DNA of 64,000 bases from Flexivirga alba (GTDB lineage Bacteria; Actinomycetota; Actinomycetes; Actinomycetales; Dermatophilaceae): the NCBI RefSeq assembly GCF_042661025.1, contig NZ_JBHSWH010000001.1, forward strand, positions 2,108,001 through 2,172,000. The letters run 5' to 3'. The position numbers and the translations under genes are program-made. Under the pieces are notes generated by a model. The model saw only the letters and a list, made by a program, of their open reading frames with translations. It searched no databases and was not told the DNA's origin. This document shows positions 1 through 8,498 of the stretch, one piece after another (position 1 is the first letter of the stretch; each line of letters begins with the position of its first letter).

Positions 1-1
1 G

Positions 2-1105
2 ATGCTCACCATGGTAGAAGATCACCCCCGAATCATCGGCGGCGTGGATACCCACCGCGACACCCACACCGTGGCCGCCATTGACGAACGAGGCCAAGAA
101 CTGGGTCACGCGACGTTCCCCACGACTGCGCAGGGGTACGCCCAGCTATGGGCATGGTTGACCGCGCTCGGGCACGTCGTAGCGGTCGGTGTCGAGGGCA
201 CCAGTTCCTACGGTGCCGCACTGACCCGCCACCTGCTAAGCGCTGGGGGACGCGTGATCGAGGTCAACCGACCCGACCGTGGCACCCGACGGCGCGTGGG
301 TAAGTCCGCTCCGATCGATGCGTTGATGGCCGCCCGTGGCGTGTTGGCCGGGACCGCGGCCACCGCACCGAAGGACACCACCGGTGTCATCGAGGCCATC
401 GCGGTGCTGCGTTCGGGTAGACGTAGCGCGATCAAATCCCGTACCGCTGCTATCAATTCGCTACGCGCGCACATGATCACCGCACCGGCAGACCTACGCG
501 CCCACCTGGACGACCTACCGATAACGCAGCTGATCGCCACCTGCGCGCGGCTACGCCCCGACCATGCCCGCATCCACGACCCAGCTCAGGCAGTCAAAGC
601 CACCCTGCGTCGACTCGCGCGCCGCTACCAAGCCCTGAATGAAGAGATCGCTGACATCGACGCCGACCTGGCCCCGCTGGTCGCCCGCGCCTGCCCGAAA
701 CTGCTAAAGCAGTCCGGCATCGGTATCCAAACCGCAGCCCAGCTTCTCGTCACCGCCGGCGGCAACCCCGACCGGATCCGCACCGACGCATCGTTCGCTG
801 CACTGTGCGGGGCCTCACCGATCCCGGCATCCTCGGGCAGAACCGACCGGCACCGGCTCAACCGCGGCGGCGACCGACAGGGCAACCACGCGCTGCACCA
901 AATCGTCATCAACCGGATAGCCCACCATCAACCAACACGCGACTACATCGCTCGCCGGACCGCCAACGGCCTCAAGAAACGCGACGTCATCCGGTGCCTC
1001 AAACGCTACGTCGCCCGCGACGTTCAGCGCCTGATCACGCAAGCCCTGACCGAGTCCATCACCCTGCCAACCATCCCCGAACAAGCAGCCCAAAACGCTG
1101 CTTGA
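2..1105 (+). mobile_element. IS110-family transposase
   Basis: The 367-residue protein has the two-part architecture of IS110 transposases. The N-terminal DEDD nuclease domain begins with GGVDTHRDTHTVAAID (first catalytic Asp in GVDTH). The C-terminal transposase_20 region contains the motif around ALCGASPIPASSGRT and a conserved RLNRGGDRQGN stretch. IS110 enzymes excise and insert through a Holliday-junction-like intermediate, and in the family a non-coding RNA beside the gene can guide target choice. A second ATG lies at position 11, so the exact start is open. The gene begins at the window edge, so the left end of the element cannot be seen. The reading frame is intact, so it may be active. 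No inverted termini were recognised downstream, which is normal for IS110. Confidence 0.9.
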
Positions 1106-1196
1106 CAGATATAGGAGCATCTCCCTTTCGTGACGCTCGCTCGTTCCTCACGAGCTCCTCAAGGCACCGCTTCGTCGCTCCTCGGCCACCTTTGGC
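1106..1196. repeat. Dispersed CTCGGCCACCT-type intergenic repeat fragment
   Basis: Between the transposase and the ABM gene lies CTTCGTCGCTCCTCGGCCAC. The same words recur at 10391-10440 and, in the CTACTCGA variant, at 2482-2600, 9186-9222 and inside 13383-13425. It carries no gene. It looks like a short mobile or recombinogenic intergenic repeat rather than part of the IS. Confidence 0.5.
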
Positions 1197-1514
1197 TCAG
1201 ATCTTGAACTCTCCGAGCTCGTCCCAGTGATCGCCGTCCATCTGCACGTTGCGGACGCGCGGGGTCTCCTGGACATACTGCGGCAGTTCGCGCTGAGCGG
1301 TCTTGAAGTGCTCGGACGTCACGTGCGCCTCGGCGGCGTCGTCCTTGAACGCCTCGATCAACACATATTCGTTCGGGTCCTCGACGTTGCGGGACCAGTC
1401 GAAGAAGAGGTTGCCGGGCTCGGCCCGGGTGGCGTCGGTGAACGTCTTGGACAGCTCGATCCACCCCTCGGCGAACTCGGGCTTCACCTTCCACTTCACG
1501 CAGATGAAGATCAT
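1197..1514 (-). CDS. Antibiotic biosynthesis monooxygenase (ABM) domain protein
   Basis: A 105-residue single-domain protein starting MIFICVKWKVKPEFAEGW. It has the usual ABM pattern: a beta strand starting the ferredoxin-like fold, then EPGNLFFDW and a strand with NEYVLIEAFKDDAAEAHVTS, followed by the HFK motif typical of YgiN-like quinol monooxygenases. Members are dimeric and oxidise quinols or other aromatic or activated small molecules without cofactor, or act as stress or heme-degrading proteins. The substrate here is unknown. I chose the start at 1514 because a GGAGA-type ribosome-binding site precedes it; an in-frame ATG at 1550 lacks one. It is transcribed divergently from the IclR regulator at 1696, which could control it. 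Confidence 0.8.
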   Translation of the reverse strand: MIFICVKWKVKPEFAEGWIELSKTFTDATRAEPGNLFFDWSRNVEDPNEYVLIEAFKDDAAEAHVTSEHFKTAQRELPQYVQETPRVRNVQMDGDHWDELGEFKI

Positions 1515-1695
1515 CTCGGTCTCCTCGCAGGCTCGGGTTGTATGGCGCACTGCTCCGCGCGCGGCGTCGCAGGTGGCTCACTCTGGCATGCCGGTGTGCG
1601 GAATCGGGAGGGCAGTTCTCACAGCGTGACAACCCGCCCGGTGAACGATCCCGATCACCCGGCGCGGGCGCCGTCCGGCGACGTACAGTCGAAGG

Positions 1696-2481
1696 ATGAG
1701 CGTGGTGGACGAGGGCGTCTCGACCCGCGGTGGTTCGGTCCGGCGGACGCTGCAGATCCTGGAGCTTGTCGCCGCACGAGGTGGCGCCAGCGCCAAGGAG
1801 ATCGCCGACGCGACCGAGCTGCCACTGCCGACCGTCTACCGGCTGCTGCGCGAGTTGCTGGACTCTGAGTACCTCATCCACATCCGCACCGAGAAACGCT
1901 TCGAGCTCGGCTACAAACTGCACGAGTTGGCCCTCAGCCTGCACCAGCAGATCGGCGTACCGCGCGCTGTCGGCAAAGAGATCGCGGCCCTGCATCAGCG
2001 GATGGGCCTGGCGGCATACTTCGCGATCCACCGCGGCTCGCAGATCGTCGTCGTGCACACGGTGGACTCGCCGAGCGCGCCGCGCCTGAAGCCGATCGGC
2101 TTCGGCTTCCACGAGGCCGCGCATGCCACCGCGCTCGGCAAGATCTTGCTCGCCGACATGGACGACGAGCAGCGCGAGCGTCACCTCGACCCGGAGCCGA
2201 TGCCACGCTTCGGCCCGGGGACGTTGACGACGCGCCTGGAGCTGACGGCACAACTCGCCGAGGTCGCAGACCGCGGAATCGCCTGGGAAATAGAGGAATT
2301 CCAGGCTGGCGCGATGTGCTGCGCGGCCGCTGTCCGTACCGGGTCCGGCCGCGTCGTCGGGTCGGTGGCGGTGTCGGGTCCGATGGAGCGCATCGCTCTG
2401 CGGCGTGACGAGGTCGAGCACGAGCTGCGGTGTACGGCGTCCGCGGTCAGTCGCTACTACCGGTCAGGCCATACGGGCTGA
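1696..2481 (+). CDS. IclR-family transcriptional regulator
   Basis: A 261-residue protein with the standard IclR layout. The N-terminal winged helix-turn-helix (about residues 10-70, SVRRTLQILELVAARGGASA then LPLPTVYRLLRELLDSEYL) is followed by a C-terminal effector-binding GAF-like domain ending near residue 255. The conserved HATALGKILLA segment and the AGAMCCAAAVR segment near the end belong to the effector domain. IclR proteins usually repress catabolic operons and respond to small organic acids. It sits between the ABM gene (divergent) and the oxidoreductase operon at 2659-7583 (same direction), so a sugar-acid or hydroxy-acid effector is a reasonable inference. Confidence 0.88.
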   Translation: MSVVDEGVSTRGGSVRRTLQILELVAARGGASAKEIADATELPLPTVYRLLRELLDSEYLIHIRTEKRFELGYKLHELALSLHQQIGVPRAVGKEIAALHQRMGLAAYFAIHRGSQIVVVHTVDSPSAPRLKPIGFGFHEAAHATALGKILLADMDDEQRERHLDPEPMPRFGPGTLTTRLELTAQLAEVADRGIAWEIEEFQAGAMCCAAAVRTGSGRVVGSVAVSGPMERIALRRDEVEHELRCTASAVSRYYRSGHTG

Positions 2482-2600
2482 TCTCGATACGCTCCTTCGT
2501 CGCTACTCGATCAGCAAAAGCTGGTTTCGATACGCACCCCCGTTGCGCTCCTCCGCTACTCAACCCGCTTGGCGGGTTATCGCTTTGCGAGAACGACCCT
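2482..2600. repeat. Dispersed intergenic repeat (two CTCGATACGC...CGCTACTCRA units)
   Basis: The gap holds two degenerate units, TCTCGATACGCTCC...CGCTACTCGATCA and TTTCGATACGC...CGCTACTCAAC. The same words recur at 9186-9222, 10383-10440 and 13383-13425. Such elements are common between actinobacterial genes. The second unit runs straight into a hairpin at 2562-2578. Confidence 0.65.
2562..2578. terminator. Short perfect hairpin after iclR
   Basis: AACCCGC-TTG-GCGGGTT is a 7-bp perfect stem with a 3-base loop, 81 bases after the IclR stop and before the next gene. There is no clear T-run, so termination is plausible but unproven. Confidence 0.45.
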
Positions 2601-2658
2601 TGGGGGAGTCGGCTCCGGCTATCTACTGTGATCGCCATCACATCCCCTGGAGGTACCG

Positions 2659-3156
2659 ATGGCAACGCAGCCGAACATCGATGAGAGCGCGCTCGGCGCG
2701 GACGACCGCGCGAACCTGGTCAAGCTGCTGCGCACGGCATACCCGCACGCGCAGTTCCCCGATGGCCCCTATGAGCGAACTGCCGACAAGATTCTCGAGC
2801 AAGTGCACGAATCCGTTTGGCATTGCACGGTGTTGAGCAGCGGGCTGCGCTCCCTGGACAGTGCGGCAGGCGGCCCGTTCCGCGACCTGGACGACACAGC
2901 GGCAGCCGGTGTCCTCACGAAGATCGCCGACGCGGAGTTCTTCCGCTTCATCCGCGGTGTCGCCGTGCCGATCCTGTATGACGACCACGAAGTCTGGAAA
3001 GCGCTCGGCTACGAGGGTGAGTCCTTCTCCCAGGGCGGCTACCTGAACCGTGGCTTCGACGATCTCGACTGGCTGCCGGACCCACGCATCGAGGAGTATG
3101 ACGCACCCAGTGCATTCGTTGAAGTGGCAGACCAAGACCAGCTGAAGGAGGCGTGA
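2659..3156 (+). CDS. Gluconate 2-dehydrogenase subunit 3-like protein
   Basis: A 165-residue soluble protein with the signature of the small (gamma) subunit of membrane-bound gluconate 2-dehydrogenases. It has an N-terminal helical region, then FFRFIRGVAVPILYDD and a C-terminal block SFSQGGYLNRGFDDLDWLPD. The subunit has no known catalytic centre and accompanies the large GMC-type FAD subunit. It lies 3 bases upstream of that subunit and has a strong GGAGG site before its ATG. No twin-arginine signal was seen, although the homologous proteobacterial subunits are often exported. The cytochrome c subunit of the classical complex is absent nearby. Confidence 0.8.
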   Translation: MATQPNIDESALGADDRANLVKLLRTAYPHAQFPDGPYERTADKILEQVHESVWHCTVLSSGLRSLDSAAGGPFRDLDDTAAAGVLTKIADAEFFRFIRGVAVPILYDDHEVWKALGYEGESFSQGGYLNRGFDDLDWLPDPRIEEYDAPSAFVEVADQDQLKEA

Positions 3157-3159
3157 GCT

Positions 3160-4743
3160 ATGAGCAATGACAGCGGATTTCAGGTCGCGCACGACGACGG
3201 GAGCGCAATTGTCATCGTCGGCTCCGGCGCTGGTGGTGGCACACTGGCCTACGAGCTGACCGCTCGCGGCATACCGTGCGTCGTGCTGGAGGCCGGGCCC
3301 TACCTGAAGCCCGACGACTACGAGAACGACGAGTGGGCCGCGTTCAACCATATGGCCTGGCTCGACAAGCGCACGACCTCCGGATCTTGGCGCGTGGCAA
3401 CGGACTTCCCGAACCTGCCGACGTGGATCGTCAAGGCGGTCGGGGGCTCGACGACGCACTGGTCGGGAGCGACCCCGCGCTTCAAGGAGTACGAATTCAA
3501 GACCAAGAGCTACTACGGCGGGGTGCGGGGCGCGAACCTGCTGGACTGGCCGATCACGCTCGCCGAGCTCGAGCCCTACTACGACGCCGCCGAGAAGGCG
3601 GTGGGGTCGACCCACCGGCACGGCCGGCCACCGCTGCCCGCGAACAACAACTACAAGGTGTTCGCCAACGGCGCCGAGGCAGTGGGCTACAAGTTCTACG
3701 CGACGGGGCCATACGCCACCAACGCCGAGCCGTATGACGGCCGGCCTGCCTCGATCCAGGACGGCTTCAACTTCCAGGGCGACAAGAACTCCTCGAAGTG
3801 GTCGACGGCCGTGCGCGAGATCCCTCGTGCGCTGGCAACCGGCAAGCTCGACCTGCGGACCGAGAGCCACGCCGTGCAGATCACGCACGACGCGAAGGGC
3901 CACGTCGACGGCGTGCTCTATCTGGACAAGAACGGCAACCTGCACCGACAGAGTGCGAAAGTTGTTTGTGTAGCAGGTAATTCGATCGAGTCACCCCGAT
4001 TGCTGTTGATGAGCGCGTCGTCATTGCACCCCAACGGCCTGGCGAACTCCTCCGGTCAGGTGGGCCGCAACTACCTACGACACACCACCGCATCGGTCTA
4101 CGCGAAGTTCGACAAACCCGTGCGGATGTACCGCGGCGAGACGATGGCCGGCATCATCGCCGACGAGGCACGGCTGGACACCTCGCGTGGCTTCGCCGGT
4201 GGCTACTACCTCGAAACGCTCTCGCTGGGACCGGCATTCATGGGTGCCTTCGTCGAGCCGGGCGGGTGGGGCGCCGACTTCGCCGCACTGATGGACGACT
4301 ACGTCAACACGGCCGGGCTCTGGGTCGTCGGTGAGGACCTGCCGCAGGAGACGAACCGCGTCACGCTCAACACCGCCGAGCAGGACCAGTGGGGCTTGCC
4401 GGTGCCGAACGTGCACTTCGACGACCACCCGAACGACGTCGCGATGCGCGAACATGCATATTCCAGAGCGGATCTCGTCTACGAGGCCGTCGGCGCGCAG
4501 AGCACGCACCACACTCCGCCATACCCCTCGACCCACAACTTGGGGACGTGTCGGATGAGTGCCCGGCCGGAGGACGGCGTGGTCGATTCGCACGGTCAAG
4601 CACACGACGTGCCAGGGCTGTTCGTCTCGGACGGATCCCAGATGACCAGTGGCGCCGCCGCCAACCCGACCCTGACCATCGTCGCTCTGGCGATCCGGCA
4701 GGCGGAGTTCATCGCCGACGAACTCGCGAAGGGTGCACTCTAA
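3160..4743 (+). CDS. GMC-family FAD oxidoreductase (gluconate dehydrogenase-like large subunit)
   Basis: A 527-residue flavoprotein. The Rossmann FAD motif IVIVGSGAGGGTLAYEL is at about residues 17-33, followed by the ribose-binding acid in VLEAGPYLKPDD. The C-terminal GMC_oxred_C domain carries HNLGTCRMS and SDGSQMTSGAAANPTLTI. Family members oxidise sugar acids or polyols (2-keto-gluconate formation and relatives) and pass electrons to quinone or cytochrome partners. Pairing with the subunit-3 gene immediately upstream supports a two-component dehydrogenase. The exact substrate cannot be read from sequence. The start has an AGGAGG site spanning the end of the upstream gene, implying translational coupling. 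Confidence 0.88.
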   Translation: MSNDSGFQVAHDDGSAIVIVGSGAGGGTLAYELTARGIPCVVLEAGPYLKPDDYENDEWAAFNHMAWLDKRTTSGSWRVATDFPNLPTWIVKAVGGSTTHWSGATPRFKEYEFKTKSYYGGVRGANLLDWPITLAELEPYYDAAEKAVGSTHRHGRPPLPANNNYKVFANGAEAVGYKFYATGPYATNAEPYDGRPASIQDGFNFQGDKNSSKWSTAVREIPRALATGKLDLRTESHAVQITHDAKGHVDGVLYLDKNGNLHRQSAKVVCVAGNSIESPRLLLMSASSLHPNGLANSSGQVGRNYLRHTTASVYAKFDKPVRMYRGETMAGIIADEARLDTSRGFAGGYYLETLSLGPAFMGAFVEPGGWGADFAALMDDYVNTAGLWVVGEDLPQETNRVTLNTAEQDQWGLPVPNVHFDDHPNDVAMREHAYSRADLVYEAVGAQSTHHTPPYPSTHNLGTCRMSARPEDGVVDSHGQAHDVPGLFVSDGSQMTSGAAANPTLTIVALAIRQAEFIADELAKGAL

Positions 4744-4748
4744 GCCGT

Positions 4749-7583
4749 ATGACGGACACATCGACCCGCCTCCGGAGCGCGCTCTCCGGCGTCGAGGTGC
4801 TCGACCGCGCCCTCGACCTTCGAGCCCGCGCACACGACGCGTCGCACTACCTGTTGATCCCATCGGCAGTTGCGGTGCCGCGCAACACCGCCCAAGTCGC
4901 CGAGGTGATGCGCGCGTGCACCCGGCTCGGCATACCGATGACGTTCCGCAGCGGTGGCACCTCGCTGTCCGGGCAGGCGGTGACCGATCAGATCCTGGTC
5001 GACACGCGTGCGGGATTCACCGGTGTCGAGGTGCTCGACAACGGCGCGCGGGTGCGCGTGCAACCGGGCGTCACCGTACGGGCCGTGAACGCACGACTGG
5101 CGCATCATGGACGCCGCCTCGGCCCGGACCCCGCGAGCGAGGTCGCCTGCACCATCGGTGGCGTTGTCGCGGACAACTCCTCGGGCATGCAGTGCGGCAC
5201 GGAGTTCAACTCCTATCGCACGATCGAGTCGATGGTTTTCGTGTTGCCGTCCGGGACAGTCGTGGACACCGCTCGTGCCGACGCCGACCAACTGCTGCGT
5301 GAGCGTGAACCCGTTATCCACCAGGGACTTTCGACGTTGCGAGACCGGGTACGCGCGAGCCCGGAGTCGGTGGCCACCATCGAGCGGCTCTTCGCCATCA
5401 AGAACACCATGGGGTATGCCGTCAACGCCTTCCTCGATCACGACGATCCGGTCGAGATCCTCAGCCACCTGCTGATCGGCAGCGAGGGGACGCTCGGTTT
5501 CGTTGCGTCCGTGGTGTTCCGAACACTGCCGGTGCTGCCCAAGGCCGCGACCGGGTTGCTGGTCTTCAACGATCTGGTGACCGCATCGGCGAGCGTCGAT
5601 GAAATTGTGACGGCGGGCGTCGTGACGGGGGAACTGCTCGACGTGCAGTCGCTACGTGTCGCGCAGGCCGACCCGAAGTGTCCGCCCGAGATCGCCGGGC
5701 TGGAGCTGCGGGAGCAGGCAGCCGTCCTCATAGAGCTGCAGGCCGGCGATGACGACGAATTGGCAGCATTACGAGCACGATCCGAGCCGGCCCTCGACAA
5801 GTTACCCCTGCAGACGCCACTGCGTATGACGACCGACAGCGCCGCCCGCGCCGCCCTGTGGACCACGCGCAAGGGACTCTTCAGCGCGGTCGCCGGTGCA
5901 CGACCATCCGGCACCAACGCATTGCTCGAGGACGTCGCCGTGCCCGTGCCGCGACTCGGCGAGTTGTGCACGCAACTGACCGAGCTCTTCGTCAAGCACT
6001 CGTATGACGACTCCGTTGTCTTCGGTCACGCACGCGACGGCAACCTGCATTTTCTGCTCGTCGAGGAGTTCGGCAACGCGGCGAAGCTGGACCGGTACGA
6101 CCGTTTCACCACCGATCTGGTCGACGTGGTCCTCGGCCTCGGCGGCACTCTGAAGGCGGAGCACGGAACCGGCCGGATCATGGCACCGTTCGTCGAAAGG
6201 CAATACGGCACAGAGCTTTACGAGGTAATGCGCGAGGTGAAGCGTCTCGCCGATCCACACATGGTGCTCAACCCCGGTGCGTTGTTGACCGACGACCCGC
6301 AGGCGCATCTGAAGGACCTGAAGACGTCGCCGCCCGTCGAGGAGGAGGTCGACCGCTGTGTCGAGTGCGGCTATTGCGAACCCGTCTGCCCGTCACGGTC
6401 GATCACCCTCACACCGAGGCAGCGGATCGTGTTGCGACGCGAGCTGGAGCAGGCCCGGCTGGCGGGGGACGACGAACTCGTGCAGGCACTCTCGGCCGAC
6501 TACGAGTATGACGGCGTGCAGACCTGCGCTGCCGACGGCATGTGCGGCACGGTCTGCCCGGTGCACATAGACACCGGTGACCTGGTGCGCCGGCTGCGGG
6601 CGGAGGACGCCTCGCGGGTGGAAGGCCGCGCATGGGCGGCCGCGGCGAAGCATTGGTCGGCTACGACCCGTGCGGGATCCGCGGCGTTGAGCACCGCTCA
6701 CGCCATACCCGCGCGTTTGCCTGGGACAGTGACGCGTTGGGCGCGTGCGGTCGCAGGTGACGATCGGGTGCCGCTCTACAGCGGTGACCTACCGGCGGGT
6801 GGACGCAGCCGTCCCAAGGTGTCAGCCGACGCGCCCGTGGCCGTGCTCTTCCCGGCGTGCATCGGAGCGATGTTCGGAGCGGCGTCCGGTGACGGTGCAT
6901 CGGCGGCGCTGGTCGAATTGTGCGGCGCAGCAGGCGTTTCGGTGCGGACGCCGGCGAGCATCGACGGACTCTGTTGCGGCACTCCGTGGTCGTCCGAGGG
7001 CTATCGGAGCGGTCATGAGGAGATGCGGGAGCGGGTGCTGATTGCGTTGGCCGATGCCACGGACGGCGGCCGATTGCCGGTTGTGGTGGACGCGAGTTCC
7101 TGCGCGGAGGGCCTGATCAAGCTGCTTGGTGTGGGTCGAGTAGGGCGAGCCCCCAAGGGCCAGCCCGTATCGAGACCGCTGGCAACCGAGTTCACCGTCC
7201 TCGACGCACTCGACTTCGTCGCCTCGACGGTGCTGCCCAAACTGACAGTGCGGACCCGAGTCCCACGCGTCGTCGTGCACCCGACGTGTGCGACGACTGT
7301 GCTTGGCTCGACGCCAGCGCTGATGCGGCTGGCCGAAGCGGTCGCCGACGAGGTCGTGGTCCCGACCGACTGGGGTTGTTGCGCATTCGCGGGCGACCGC
7401 GGCCTGCTGCACCCCGAGCTCACCGCCTCCGCCACCGCCCCGGAAGCCGCGCAGGTTGCCGACCTCCCGGATGTCGCTGGTACTGAGTATGTTTCGGCCA
7501 ACCGCACCTGCGAGCTAGGTATGGCGCGTGCCACCGGTCAGCCCTACCGGCACATCCTCGAAGTCCTCGCCGAGCACATCTGA
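4749..7583 (+). CDS. FAD/Fe-S D-2-hydroxyacid dehydrogenase (Dld/GlcD-GlcF fusion type)
   Basis: A 944-residue multidomain oxidoreductase. The N-terminal PCMH FAD-binding domain (about residues 40-230) has the loop FRSGGTSLSGQAV. The FAD-linked oxidase C-terminal cap follows, to about 510, with GHARDGNLHF and AEHGTGR. Two 4Fe-4S cysteine sets follow: CVECGYCEPVCP near residue 537 and a CAADGMCGTVCP-type set near 592. Two CCG-type half-domains follow, with GLCCGTPW near 742 and GCCAFAGDRG near 876. This is the fused GlcD-like plus GlcF-like arrangement of quinone-linked D-lactate or D-2-hydroxyglutarate dehydrogenases. It starts 6 bases after the GMC gene stop, so the three genes form one operon for hydroxy-acid and sugar-acid oxidation. 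Confidence 0.88.
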   Translation: MTDTSTRLRSALSGVEVLDRALDLRARAHDASHYLLIPSAVAVPRNTAQVAEVMRACTRLGIPMTFRSGGTSLSGQAVTDQILVDTRAGFTGVEVLDNGARVRVQPGVTVRAVNARLAHHGRRLGPDPASEVACTIGGVVADNSSGMQCGTEFNSYRTIESMVFVLPSGTVVDTARADADQLLREREPVIHQGLSTLRDRVRASPESVATIERLFAIKNTMGYAVNAFLDHDDPVEILSHLLIGSEGTLGFVASVVFRTLPVLPKAATGLLVFNDLVTASASVDEIVTAGVVTGELLDVQSLRVAQADPKCPPEIAGLELREQAAVLIELQAGDDDELAALRARSEPALDKLPLQTPLRMTTDSAARAALWTTRKGLFSAVAGARPSGTNALLEDVAVPVPRLGELCTQLTELFVKHSYDDSVVFGHARDGNLHFLLVEEFGNAAKLDRYDRFTTDLVDVVLGLGGTLKAEHGTGRIMAPFVERQYGTELYEVMREVKRLADPHMVLNPGALLTDDPQAHLKDLKTSPPVEEEVDRCVECGYCEPVCPSRSITLTPRQRIVLRRELEQARLAGDDELVQALSADYEYDGVQTCAADGMCGTVCPVHIDTGDLVRRLRAEDASRVEGRAWAAAAKHWSATTRAGSAALSTAHAIPARLPGTVTRWARAVAGDDRVPLYSGDLPAGGRSRPKVSADAPVAVLFPACIGAMFGAASGDGASAALVELCGAAGVSVRTPASIDGLCCGTPWSSEGYRSGHEEMRERVLIALADATDGGRLPVVVDASSCAEGLIKLLGVGRVGRAPKGQPVSRPLATEFTVLDALDFVASTVLPKLTVRTRVPRVVVHPTCATTVLGSTPALMRLAEAVADEVVVPTDWGCCAFAGDRGLLHPELTASATAPEAAQVADLPDVAGTEYVSANRTCELGMARATGQPYRHILEVLAEHI

Positions 7584-7592
7584 CGCCGCCGC

Positions 7593-7779
7593 GGCCATGT
7601 CGATCGCGTTGTGACACGTCGGGACGCGCTTGGCATGGCACGGCCGGGCCACGATTTTCCGGCCATGCCAACCGCGTTGTATGCCGCGCGCTTGGCATGG
7701 CGCAATCCTGGCCCGACCTCCTGGCCATGCCAACCGCGTTGTATGGCGCGCCGCCGGCCCGGCACGCGCTTGGCATGGC
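7593..7779. repeat. Tandem palindromic repeat array (TTGGCATGGC ... GCCATGCCAA)
   Basis: The arms TTGGCATGGC (starting 7630, 7692, 7770) and GCCATGCCAA (starting 7662, 7724) form two complete hairpins with 10-bp perfect stems and 22-base loops. They are separated by a shared CCGCGTTGTATG-type linker, with partial units at each end (a diverged GGCCATGTCGATCGCGTTGT at 7593 and a lone left arm at 7770). The arrangement resembles REP/MITE-like bacterial repeats. It occupies the position where the rest of the truncated DUF2231 gene should be. Confidence 0.8.
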
Positions 7780-7784
7780 GGGAG

Positions 7785-7910
7785 GCCTCGCGCAGCAGGC
7801 CACAGAGCGAGCAGGATGGTGCAGAGAGCAGCAAGCGGCAACAGAACGACGACGGTGTGCATGAGCAGCGGGTGTGCGGGCAGGCCGTTGATCTCATCGG
7901 CGGTGTGCAT
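7785..7910 (-). pseudogene. Truncated DUF2231 membrane protein gene (5' remnant)
   Basis: Minus-strand translation from the ATG at 7910 gives MHTADEINGLPAHPLLMHTV followed by a hydrophobic stretch and ALWPAARG. This is the start and first membrane helix of DUF2231 proteins (typical INGLPAHxLLVHAVVVLLPLAAL pattern). After about 42 codons the homology stops abruptly and the frame runs into the palindromic repeat array, which encodes low-complexity arginine-rich sequence. DUF2231 proteins normally have four helices, so three are missing. An ECF-like promoter (7915-7941) still points into it. I infer truncation by repeat insertion or deletion. Confidence 0.7.
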
Positions 7911-7914
7911 GTTG

Positions 7915-7941
7915 GTGACACAGGAGCGGGCGCGTGGGTTC
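7915..7941 (-). promoter_or_regulatory. ECF-type promoter toward the DUF2231 remnant
   Basis: On the minus strand GAACC (7941-7937) is followed 15 bases later by GTGTCAC (7921-7915). The same words occur with 17-base spacing on the plus strand before the sigma factor gene. The predicted start would fall at or near the ATG at 7910, giving a leaderless or near-leaderless transcript. Confidence 0.5.
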
Positions 7942-7944
7942 GAT

Positions 7945-7972
7945 TGAACCTTTTGCGGCCCGGTCTCGTGTC
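7945..7972 (+). promoter_or_regulatory. Autoregulatory ECF promoter of the sigma/anti-sigma operon
   Basis: TGAACC at 7945-7950, 16 bases, then CGTGTC at 7967-7972, 16 bases before the sigma ATG. GAACC-type minus-35 boxes with CGTC/GTGTC minus-10 boxes are usual for ECF sigma factors. The minus-35 box is half of the palindrome GGTTC-GATT-GAACC (7937-7950), whose other half serves the divergent promoter. Confidence 0.5.
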
Positions 7973-7988
7973 ACGGGCGGAGGTGGTG

Positions 7989-8498
7989 ATGGTCACGGAC
8001 CCGGATGTGCTCGATCAGTTGCATCGTGATCACGCGAATGCGCTGTGGGCGTATGCCGTTCGGCTGACCGGCGACCGGGCGTTCGCCCAGGACGTCGTGC
8101 AGGAGACCATGCTCCGCGCCTGGCGCGAGGGCATCACCGACGAGACCGAGACGAGCGCTACCTCGGCAAGAGCGTGGCTCTTCACCGTCGCTCGGCGGCT
8201 GGTGATCGACGAGTCCCGATCGGCCAGGCACCGCCGGGAAGTCGCCACCGAGGTGCTGCCCGAAGAACGCGCGGGCGATCAGGTCGACGCGGTCTTCGAC
8301 ACCGCGATGATTGTGGACGCGCTCGCCGCCCTCAGCGTGCAGCATCGAGAGGTGGTCGTGCGTGCCTATTACGGTCGAGCGACGGTGGCCGAGATCGCCG
8401 ACGACATCGGCGTGCCACCGGGCACCGTCAAGTCACGCATGCACTATGGAATGCGCGCATTGCGACTGGCACTGCAGGAGAGAGGGGTGACGAGATGA
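7989..8498 (+). CDS. ECF RNA polymerase sigma factor (SigK/SigL-like)
   Basis: A 169-residue protein with sigma-70 region 2 (residues about 8-75, LWAYAVRLTGDRAFAQDVVQETMLRAWR) and region 4 (about 110-165, LSVQHREVVVRAYYGRATVA then GVPPGTVKSRMHYGMRALR). It has no region 3, as expected of group 4 sigma factors. An open frame extends upstream through the palindromic repeats, but the start at 7989 is chosen because GGCGGAGG lies just before it and homology begins here. The stop overlaps the anti-sigma start by 4 bases (ATGA). The promoter words at 7945-7972 suggest that it transcribes its own operon. Confidence 0.92.
   Translation: MVTDPDVLDQLHRDHANALWAYAVRLTGDRAFAQDVVQETMLRAWREGITDETETSATSARAWLFTVARRLVIDESRSARHRREVATEVLPEERAGDQVDAVFDTAMIVDALAALSVQHREVVVRAYYGRATVAEIADDIGVPPGTVKSRMHYGMRALRLALQERGVTR

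Noticed and set aside
2638..3945. Long minus-strand ORF opposite the GMC operon
   Set aside because: Shadow ORF of a high-GC coding region. The plus strand carries clear conserved proteins.
4389..7583. A 1064-residue reading of the D-2-hydroxyacid dehydrogenase
   Set aside because: The first 120 residues are an out-of-frame reading of the GMC gene. The true start is 4749.
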